Below are positions 56,470 through 64,000 of a stretch of DNA of 64,000 nt, piece by piece. The stretch lies in assembly GCF_964656455.1 (NCBI RefSeq), contig NC_135725.1:51591688-51655687 (forward strand). Direction: 5' to 3'. A model generated the notes under the pieces. The model saw nothing but the letters and a program-made list of their open reading frames with translations. It did no database searches and was not told the DNA's origin. The first letter of the stretch is position 1. Each line of letters starts with the position of its first letter. The position numbers and the translations under genes were made by a program. The DNA is from Halichoerus grypus. Lineage: Eukaryota; Chordata; Mammalia; Carnivora; Phocidae.

Positions 56470-57380
56470 TCCTTATATTTTTGTTGTGATTTTACTGCCA
56501 AATGCAAATATCTAAGTGTAAGGAAGTCATTACTCTCCCGCTGTTGTGGTCTGATTAATTCTCACAATATTAGCCAGCAATTCATTTTATCCCTTGGCAT
56601 CACAAGTCCAGTTGAAGGAGATAAGTGGCTGATAAAAGATCTCTGAGAACAGTTATAAATGATTCACTTTAAAAGAATAATAAAGCAGCCACTGGATAAG
56701 CGCAGCTGAGTAAACCGTCCATACATTGCACAAAACTAATTTAGTTTAAAAAACTTCAGCAAATTATAGTCAATAATCTTCACTGTCACCCTGCTGCTCA
56801 CAAAACTTTTGAGAAGAAACTTAATGCTGAAATGCAAATATTTAATTAGATTTTAATGGTGAGGTTTATTTTTCCTAAATTTGGTCATCTGTCTCAATTA
56901 TGTTCCCCATTTTTTACGGTTAACCAAGAATTGTCATCCCCATGGGGCTTCAGGGGATGTTTTCTCTTTCCTAATTCCTGTTTAGCATTTGCTTTCTCAC
57001 AAGCGTAGTTCTCGAGGAAAAGGGTTCGGTTTGTTCTTTTCTCTTTTGGAAAATAGAAACATTGGGGGAAAAAAGAAAGCTCATGTTCTGAGCAATGCTT
57101 TTAAAGCTAATTGTCCTTCTGTCCTAATAAAAGAGAATCTTTAATAGCTAAACAATTAATTGTCTTTTCCTACCTCACTGCACAGGGCAATTAATACGCA
57201 TTTTTATTGTTTAAGACCCAATTAAAGCATATACGTGAAAATTCTAAAGCTGTGGTTCTTCCAAACCTACTCTGTAGTTTAGATTTTACATTAATTTGCA
57301 GAAATTAGTGAAACGTGGAAATTCATGCCCCTTTCAACAAAACCAATATTAAAATCGGTCGTAAAACTCTTCGGAACTGT
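56470..57380. promoter_or_regulatory. Candidate conserved enhancer block
   Basis: About 900 bp free of recognised repeats and AT-rich. It has two POU octamers (ATGCAAAT at 56502-56509 and 56832-56839, both followed by AT-rich TAA sequence) and the 12-bp palindrome ACAATTAATTGT (57152-57163). Many other TAATT homeodomain cores occur (57110, 57190, 57220). This look is typical of deeply conserved developmental enhancers, but conservation was not measured. Confidence 0.35.
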
Positions 57381-57541
57381 TACAGGGGGTGAAATATTGA
57401 AACTGTGTTCCTGAACTCCTCTTCTTTGTTCCAGTCAAAGAGCTCTGTCTCCTGCTTCACACCCATCTTTGTACCCTGGGCTTTGTGACTTTGGGACTGG
57501 AGCCCTGAGCCTCCTTTCTCCTTCGCCACGGCTGGGCGACT

Positions 57542-57560
57542 CCGCCAGCAGGGGGCGCGA
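57542..57560 (+). promoter_or_regulatory. Strong CTCF-like motif
   Basis: CCGCCAGCAGGGGGCGCGA contains the full CTCF core CCAGCAGGGGGCGC as I remember it, in + orientation, and is not part of a recognised repeat. CTCF at such sites bounds chromatin loops. Confidence 0.65.
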
Positions 57561-57785
57561 AGGGAGACCGGGGCTCAGGGGGAGGAAAGGACTTGTCATC
57601 CCGCCTGCGGCCAGTTCTTGTGAGCGACACCCCAGCAGTGCCGCTTCACCCCGGCGCTTCCAGTAGCAGCAGCCCACCCCAGATTGCAGTTTCTCCAACA
57701 CAGGCGGAAACAGCCTCATCTGACACTGTCAGACACACCAGCCCCAGGCGGCAGGGCACCTCGCCAAAGATCAGGTTCCAGCACC

Positions 57786-57796
57786 GGGGGCGGGGC
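57786..57796 (+). promoter_or_regulatory. Sp1-type GC box
   Basis: GGGGGCGGGGC, matching the Sp1/KLF consensus, at the right edge of the CpG patch. Confidence 0.45.
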
Positions 57797-58024
57797 TTCC
57801 TTCAAACCTCTAGGTTTGATAATTCTATCCCCTTTGCTTTGTTCCCCCAATCTGGTGGCTGGTCACTGTTTCCTGCAGCTGCTATTTCTGTAATACCTTA
57901 ATGTTCACTTTTTGTATTTTCAATTATTTAATACCTTTTATACAATTTTAAATATTGAATTCTGAAAATTAATGGGTGTGCTTTCTGTCTCCTGGTAGCA
58001 CCCTCCTGGGCACGCCTCGCTTCT

Positions 58025-58185
58025 TTTCAAATCAGAGAGACCACTTAGGAGCTGTGTGACCTTGGCAAATGACTTAAACTCTCCCTGAGTTTTCCGTACT
58101 CGTTATTCAAAATGGGTATAATATCCTAGAGTTGTTAGGATTCATGAGATAATTCATGTCAAGTGACATACATAATACGGGGCAA
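58025..58185 (+). repeat. MIR SINE (old)
   Basis: 'CCACTTAGGAGCTGTGTGAC', CTTGGCAAATGACTTAAACT, 'GTTGTTAGGATTCATGAGAT' in MIR sense order. Confidence 0.75.
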
Positions 58186-58408
58186 AAAAGCCGATTCCCT
58201 TCCCCTTCACCTTCTATAGTTTCAAGGTCTCCCATTTACAACAGATAAAAGTTATGCTCTTTCCTTATTGAGAATAAATTCGTTCTTTATCCTTCTTGAC
58301 AACTTATATTGTGCAATTGTACTTCTAAAATCACCCCTGTTAGCTCCTCCACGATGCCTTAATTCCAGGTGCAATTATCACAATAACTCCTTCGATCCTG
58401 TCAATATG

Positions 58409-58643
58409 GTGTTTTTTTTTTAACCTAGATCTCATCCCTTTTTTTTTCTTTTTAGCATTTTTTTTAAAGGTTTTTTAATTTATTTGACAGAGAGGGAGAG
58501 AGCACAAGTAGGCAGACCGGCAGGCAGAGGGAGAGGGAGAAGCAGACTCTCCGCTGAGCAGGGAGCCCCACGCGCGGCAGGACCCCAGGATCATGACCTG
58601 AGCCAAAGGCAGACACTTAACCGACTGAGCCACCCAAGCGCCC
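58409..58643 (-). repeat. CAN-SINE, reverse, with split poly(A)
   Basis: Minus-strand SINE ending (on +) in CTGAGCCACCCAAGCGCC. TSD CCTGTCAATATG (58397-58408) and CCTGTCAATACG (ending near 58655). Between the SINE poly(A) and the far TSD lie further A runs and the non-A string GGGATGAGATCTAGGTT (minus strand), suggesting a short 3' transduction. Confidence 0.88.
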
Positions 58644-58749
58644 CCTGTCAATACGTTTTTATGTTAACCATATTCTTTCCCACGGTCTTCTGTCAGCCTG
58701 TCTTCCAGTTATTTTGCCAATGCTGGTGACATTTTTCTTTAAGACACTC

Positions 58750-59010
58750 CTGCATCTCTTGTTCTCTCCCCATATGGTTTCTGGAGCTGTCCTTCTTTCC
58801 CTTATCCTTCCCTGCCACATAGCCTCGCTTCACCCCTCAGTCCCCACACTTACCCCATTGCTCCCTAGAAATTTCATATATTGGTAAAATAACTGCACAT
58901 CAGGTCATATATGTCTTTTGTAAATATGAAATTCCTCTTTGCCCATAGCTTTTCCTTTGTGAAGCTTTTAGACTATGGTTCATAATAGGCTCTTGATAAA
59001 TATCCACTGA
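58750..59010 (+). repeat. L2-like tail (weak)
   Basis: 'CATAGCTTTTCCTTTGTGAA' and 'AATAGGCTCTTGATAAATAT' with CCACTGAGTG resemble an L2 end. Confidence 0.35.
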
Positions 59011-59540
59011 GTGAAAAAATTAATGAAATCTCCATTTATCCCAATCATCAATGTTTTATGTTCTACCCTTTCCAAATGCCTTGGCTTTTACCTTTTGAAA
59101 GCTGCTATTTTCTCACTCGGAGCAAGGAAGAATAAACTCTGGTCACAGTCCCCACTCTGTTCTACTCTCTCCATTAATATTATAATACAAAAACGAAACT
59201 TCAAAGACGCAAAGGGATATGAGATATTTAAAGATCTAAGGCAGTGTGTCCTTATGTCTAATCTTCTTTCACTCAAAAAACACTCGAAATTTTTTTTTGT
59301 ATAATCTATTGTTTGATAAGGCACTTAGGCACAGTCTCTGCATGGACAAGCCATATTAGGTTATTGATATCCAATTATAGCTTCTGTAGCCATGTGCTTG
59401 TGTGTAGATATATAAAATATTTGGTGAGTTGCACTCATTTTTTTAAAAAATCTACTTATTTACTTATATCTACCTTATTGTAGGTTATAAGACAAGCAGA
59501 CACTGTTGAAATGGACACACTTTCCATAAGACTATTTTTT
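59010..59540. other. No recognised feature
   Basis: AT-rich unique DNA. The 97-codon frame at 59011-59304 has no known domain. Confidence 0.4.
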
Positions 59541-59541
59541 A

Positions 59542-59772
59542 GGGACGCCTGGGTGGCTCAGTCAATTGAGTGTCTGACTCTTGATTTCAGCTCAAGTCAT
59601 GATCTCAGGGTCCTGGGATTGAGCCCCACATCAGACTCCACTCTCAACGTGGAGTCTGCTTGAGATTCTCTCTTTCCTCTCCCTCTGCCCTTCCCAACCA
59701 CCACCTCCCAACAGCACACAGGTCTGTGTGCAGTTGCTCTTTATAAAATAAATAAATAAAACCTTTAAATAT
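59542..59772 (+). repeat. CAN-SINE, older subfamily
   Basis: GGGACGCCTGGGTGGCTCAG head, GTCTGACTCTTGATTTCAGC diagnostic segment, AAATAAATAAATAAAACC tail. No clear TSD, in keeping with age. Confidence 0.93.
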
Positions 59773-60127
59773 ACATATATTAAATTGTTCAATGTGACAG
59801 ATCTCTTTTCCTATGGTTAGTTAGGTCACACTGAATCTAAAGTTTCACAGTTTAATATTTCTGTATTAATATTCCTACTAAAATATGGCATCTTTGGTTC
59901 CTAGTGTTTCACCCTCAATCCCTCATCTTAAAATAGAATCCTCATATCATGGATTTATTATCTGGTTTTTCCACAAAACTCTATTTTTAAATCTTCAGCA
60001 ATGAATTCCCCAGACACTTGATGAATTAGTTGTTGACCTTAATTGTTTCAAGGCTCGAATGAGACAATGGAAACCATTTGTGTAATGGCCCTCCTTCACC
60101 ACCATTCTAAGAAAATGGAATCAAGGC

Positions 60128-60347
60128 GGGCTGCCTGGGTGGCGCAGTTGGTTAGGCATCCAAATCTTGGTTTCGGCTCAAGTCATGATCTCAGGGTTGT
60201 GAGATTACGCCCCTAGTCTGCTCCATGCTCATCGCAGAGTCTACTTGAGATTCTCTCTCCCTCTGCCCCTGCCATTCCTGCTCTCTCTCTCTCTCTCTCT
60301 AAAATAAATAAATAAATCTTAAAAAAAAAAAAAAAGTAAAGAAAGAA
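60128..60347 (+). repeat. CAN-SINE, older subfamily
   Basis: GGGCTGCCTGGGTGGCGCAG head, CTTGGTTTCGGCTCAAGTC segment, (CT)n, AAATAAATAAATAAATC. TSD AAAATGGAA(T/C)CAAGGC at 60112-60127 and 60348-60363. Confidence 0.95.
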
Positions 60348-60364
60348 AAAATGGAACCAAGGCA

Positions 60365-60822
60365 GAGAGGGCTGATACAAGTTGGCCAATTTACAAAGCA
60401 GGAATGGCAGAACTGAGAAGTTTAGATTCCCTGAAGGTCAAGCCAATATGCTTTCTCTTCACTTTTATCTTGTCACTTCTTTGGCAATCGCTAAGGCTTC
60501 TTTCAAATCTTGAGTATCTGGAGGGAACTGTTTTATTATTTCTAATCTCTTTTCATTCCACTTTGATATATAATTTTTCTATATTTCTTTCCACCTCATA
60601 ATATCTACATAAAAGCGTGAATATATCCATGACTCCTCAGCACCGCACTGCCCTACCACTGCCACTGTGCCCAGCCTTCTTAACTGAGAGGCAACCTGAG
60701 TGAAAGGAAGAAAACTAAGATGTTAAACACATTTATAAGCCTGGGACTTCCAGTTTCAAGGTGATGGACTGAACACATTTCCCTTAATGAATCAAAAGAA
60801 TAAAGGTTTTCAAAACAAACAT
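60365..60822. other. No recognised feature
   Basis: Unique sequence; the hydrophobic 65-codon frame at 60404-60601 is unsupported. Confidence 0.4.
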
Positions 60823-60825
60823 AGA

Positions 60826-60980
60826 GGGGCGCCTGGGTGGCTCAGTCGGTTAAGCATCTGCCTTCAGCTCAGGTCATGATCTCAGGTCCTGGGAGCGAGC
60901 CCCGTGTTGGGAGCCCTGCATGCTTCCCTGTCTCCCTCTCCCTCTGTGCTCTCTCTCAAATAAATAAAATCTTTAAATAA
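60826..60980 (+). repeat. CAN-SINE, internally deleted
   Basis: GGGGCGCCTGGGTGGCTCAG head to AAATAAATAAAATC, but only about 155 bp: the mid segment and part of the CT tract are missing. A/T-rich flanks give only a weak TSD (ACAAACATAGAG / ATAAATATAGAA). Confidence 0.92.
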
Positions 60981-61199
60981 AATAAATATAGAATGGATGT
61001 ATATAGATTGCTTGAAAAGAAAAGAGGAACTTTTAACAGACCACAATGTAGAAAATCCCTCAAATATACAAAGCTTCTGGGAAGCTACAGAGAAATTCTG
61101 TATGCCCGTTACAATACCTCATTAATTACCTCATGACTAAACCGCACCACACTCCATTATATTATTTGACCTTTGGCTTGGAGCTAAAAGGAATGAGAA

Positions 61200-61400
61200 A
61201 GGAAATAATATTTATATATTATTTCATTTAATCCGCAAAATAACTATAAAATTGGTGTTATCATCCCTACTTTGCAGATGAGGAAATTGAGTTCCAGAGA
61301 AGTTAAGTAACCAAAGTCCTCATAGCTAATACATGACAGAATGGGAATGGGAACACAGGTGTTTCTGTAATTTCCATTACACCAAGACATCCCCCCACAC
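61200..61400 (-). repeat. MIR SINE (old)
   Basis: 'TTATCATCCCTACTTTGCAG', ATGAGGAAATTGAGTTCC, 'TTAAGTAACCAAAGTCCTCA' in reverse-complement MIR order. Confidence 0.7.
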
Positions 61401-61404
61401 CACC

Positions 61405-62140
61405 ATACAACAGGCATGGGACCAGGTGCAAAATTATTCATGACACTGCACTGTGCAGGTAGTTTGCTTTGAGTAAGGAATTTCCAGGAAGAATTTGAGT
61501 AGGACAAAGATGGTTAATTCAGTTTATAGTAAGAAACCCTGAGGAATGTAGAGGACACATCAGTTCCTTGGGTCACAGAAGTCACAAGTGGGGACTCCAA
61601 GAATGGAAGTTATCTTATCACCAGTTAACAGTCACTACCCACCGTCTCGCTTCTAGTCCCAGCTTGGATCCAGAGTGCACATTTGTGAGATGACCAACCC
61701 GAGATCAGAATGGCAGGCTATGGCTCTGGGACTGACTCAAGATCAAGTCCATGGTCTTGTTCTCATTAGCACATGCCCTAACACTCTGGGTGCTCTCAGA
61801 CATAAGCTACTTTTATTTCCTTGAAGCCTTCAAATCATCACTGAGGAAACTATGAAAGTCCTGTGGGAAAAGCAAACCAAGAGAAACAAATGCCCATCAT
61901 TCTTCCACCTTCCAGAAATCTTAGCAGCCTTCATAGAGGTTGACCGTGCATGCATCAGTCGCTGGCTTCAAGCTCAGATTTCCAATAGGTGGGTCTTCAG
62001 GAGCTCCTGAGAGATTTCAATATGCAGTTTTTTCCCTGTTGTGATTCATCCTGTGAGCTTGACTTTCTGCTGTAGCAATAGATTCTTATTTTAAGGTCCT
62101 CTCCTCAGAGAAAGAGCTCAGCAACATAGAAAAAAGAAGG
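61405..62140. other. No recognised feature
   Basis: Unique sequence of average composition. Confidence 0.45.
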
Positions 62141-62144
62141 AAGA

Positions 62145-62360
62145 AATTAATTAACATTTATTTAATGTCTACTATGTACTGGACCCAGCATGAAGTGCTT
62201 TAACTATGTTATCTCATTTAATTGGTACAAAAACCCCATAAGGTAAGGTGAGTGTCTCATTTTGGCAGGTGTTGAAACTGAAGATGTCTGAGACTAAGAA
62301 ACGTACTCAGGTTCACAGTTAGTAAGGTTGTGAACCCGAGATTCAAGCATGGGTCTATCT
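62145..62360 (-). repeat. MIR SINE (old)
   Basis: 'TGTCTACTATGTACTGGACC', 'TTATCTCATTTAATTGGTAC', 'GTTCACAGTTAGTAAGGTTG', 'AACCCGAGATTCAAGCATGG' in reverse-complement MIR order. Confidence 0.75.
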
Positions 62361-62364
62361 GACA

Positions 62365-63190
62365 ATGAAATCTATGTTCTTTTCATTAAATTACCTTCTA
62401 TAAAAGAGAGTAACTATGAATGTATTCTATACAACAGCCTATCCTATACATCCATGGACTTGTATGTAAAAGAAAATACCATTAGGTAACTATCCTTACT
62501 CTTTTGCTAACTTCTGCTCAGAAATAATTTGATTTAAAATATCATTTGCCTCTTTTTTGGTGGGGAGGGGAGTATTTCTGTCTAAATACAGAAAATATTG
62601 CACCATTACCTAGTAAATTGTTTTTTTACGTACCATAGTTTATCATCTGCAGATACTGTCAGGGCCTGATGTTTGAGTCATTATGCTTATGGGATTTAAT
62701 TTTTAATGATGCAAAAATTATGCACAATATACCATCATTTCTCTCCCAAACCCAGAATCTGATAGCTAATAATTGCTCCTTACTTAGTTTGCTGACACTC
62801 CGTGATATTAATTAGAATGCAACTGGATTCAGAAAAGTGACTCTCTGAAAATGGCCTTTATGGATTCTGGGCTCATTTTCTTCCAATAACTTCAAGATTA
62901 GAGTTGTTGGGTACACACATCAACAATTTTTTCTCCCTGACAGACTCTTCTACAAGCAAGTTATAAGGTCTGGAAAAGCTAGTTGGTGACCTTTCCACTT
63001 CTTGGGAGTGCAAAGAACTCTACAGTCATATTAGTGTAATACTAGCTAGTTAGTTTTGTTTAAAAAAAAAAAAAAAACCTGCTTAATGGAAATTATTTTA
63101 ATATTGAAGAACTGGTACAATAAAAATACATGAAAATCTATTTTAATGTTGAAGAATATCTTCCCTGTAACAAATTGCAACTCCTGTCTC
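62365..63190. other. No recognised feature
   Basis: AT-rich unique DNA, with an A run at 63062-63076. Confidence 0.45.
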
Positions 63191-63200
63191 CCATTTGCAG

Positions 63201-63331
63201 GCTGCCCCTCTCTACCACATACCATGAACAATAATGCCACTCTTAGACCCAGCAAGAGGGGCCTGCCCTGGGTCCCAGGCTTAAAAGACACCACTCCATG
63301 GTCCTTCTCCAGCCACACCCCTTCCCATGAG
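63201..63331 (+). other. Candidate exon by splice signals only
   Basis: Preceded by a good acceptor (CTCCTGTCTCCCATTTGCAG, with a CTGTAAC branch-like string upstream) and followed by a strong donor (GAG/GTGAGA). The frame at 63146-63430 stays open across it, but the peptide matches no family I know. Isolated signals of this quality occur by chance in 64 kb. Confidence 0.15.
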
Positions 63332-63334
63332 GTG

Positions 63335-64000
63335 AGAAGTCTACATGGCCAAGAAGACCTGCCCACCAAAAACCAATACCTTCCTTCTTACTGTACCACC
63401 AGGATGCACAGCCCTAGGCCTAAGAGGTGACTACAGAGAGGGTAATTATTTATGGATTTCATGGAAGAGCTTGCACAGATAGCCTGGGATGTACTCATGG
63501 GTGCCTCTGAAGGCTCTTGAAGTGCAGAAGTATGTGAAGGAGGGAAGGGGGGGGACTGCCCTCCAAGAACTAGGCCTGCCGTCCTTGTACTCACCCATTC
63601 TACAGTGGAGCTCCACGGAGTCCAAGAAGTCTAGATGCAAACCCGGTCTTCCATGTCATTATAAAGACATATTTGTAAAATAGGATGTTAGAACATATTT
63701 AATAGTTTGCTACCTAGACTTACAACTTTAGATATTTAGACATTTGGTATCTAGGCCTCTACTTATACTTGGCCCTGAGCCTCACAAATATTTGGGAAAG
63801 CCTGCCATACCAAAGAAAAAGACAAGAATAGAGGGAAAAATGTATTCTCTCACAGCTCATCATCACTTTTTGTGCTCACCAATCTTCAAAGAAACAACTC
63901 ACATTCTCCAAATGTCTCCATCAAATAAATGATTTCCTAAAGGTGAAAGTGATTTCATTTGCTGACTACATTTCAATATTTGCTTAGAGCAAGTAATCAT
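63335..64000. other. No recognised feature to the right edge
   Basis: Unique sequence. Small overlapping frames on both strands at 63388-63683 are unsupported. Confidence 0.4.

Larger units (their letters stand above)
57470..57800 (+). promoter_or_regulatory. CpG-rich patch (weak CpG island)
   Basis: About 17 CpGs in about 280 bp (57520-57800) in an AT-rich neighbourhood, with a CTCF-like motif and a GC box. Overlapping open frames on three strand/frame combinations reflect GC content. Could be an insulator or a promoter of a non-coding RNA. Confidence 0.4.

Noticed and set aside
57435..57901. Overlapping open frames of 65-102 codons on both strands
   Set aside because: High GC content lowers stop codon frequency; no domain or splice context supports coding.
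58634..58650. CTCF-like reverse motif AGCGCCCCCTGTCA at the SINE edge
   Set aside because: It spans the SINE head/TSD junction and lacks the TGG half of the core, so it is probably accidental.

Overview
This window is nuclear DNA from a placental mammal, very probably a carnivoran of the non-canid caniform (arctoid: bear, seal or mustelid) type. The evidence is the repeats. About 18 copies of a tRNA-derived carnivore SINE (CAN-SINE) are present: a head around GGGTGGCTCAGT with A/B-box-like blocks, a CT-rich stretch, then AAATAAA and poly(A). There are also three copies of a carnivore-type L1 3' end. The subfamily forms (a TCTGACCCTCCCCCCTCTCATG type and a CTTGTGTTCCCTCTCTCGCTG type) are those I associate with Arctoidea rather than dog or cat; that placement is from memory and is inference.

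I find no exon of a host protein-coding gene. The open frames are short and scattered, and many fall inside repeats. The only gene-like body is a processed retrocopy of ATP5PF (ATP synthase coupling factor 6) at about 31.05-31.54 kb on the + strand. It is full length, but its normal ATG is now ACG. The window reads as a gene desert or the inside of a very large intron.

Layout. 1-15 kb: mostly unique DNA with old MIR/L2 pieces, an ancient L3/CR1 piece (7.68-8.24 kb), two SINEs and a CpG/NRF1-like patch (5.4 kb). 15-29 kb: L1 3' ends, a probable ERV1-type solo LTR broken by an L1, compound microsatellites and several SINEs. 29-35 kb: a chimeric SINE insertion, the ATP5PF retrocopy and more SINEs. 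35-44 kb: MaLR-type LTRs, one split by a 1.55-kb L1 whose target-site duplication encloses a 3' transduction. 43-45 kb: a local rearrangement in which 158 bp from 44.8 kb is copied, inverted and identical, into an LTR at 43.2 kb. 45-56 kb: a CAC-rich block, LTR pieces, MER5-like elements, and decayed L1s with nested SINE and LTR. 56-58 kb: an AT-rich, homeodomain/POU-motif-rich stretch next to a CpG-rich patch with a CTCF-like motif and a GC box; this is the best regulatory candidate. 58-64 kb: five more SINEs, MIRs and otherwise unremarkable DNA.

The main interest is in genome-change events readable at base level: templated inverted insertion, 3' transductions, chimeric retrotransposition and nested insertions. 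Repeat family names are from memory; exact subfamilies need a repeat library search. The many flanking target-site duplications (TSDs) are read directly from the sequence.
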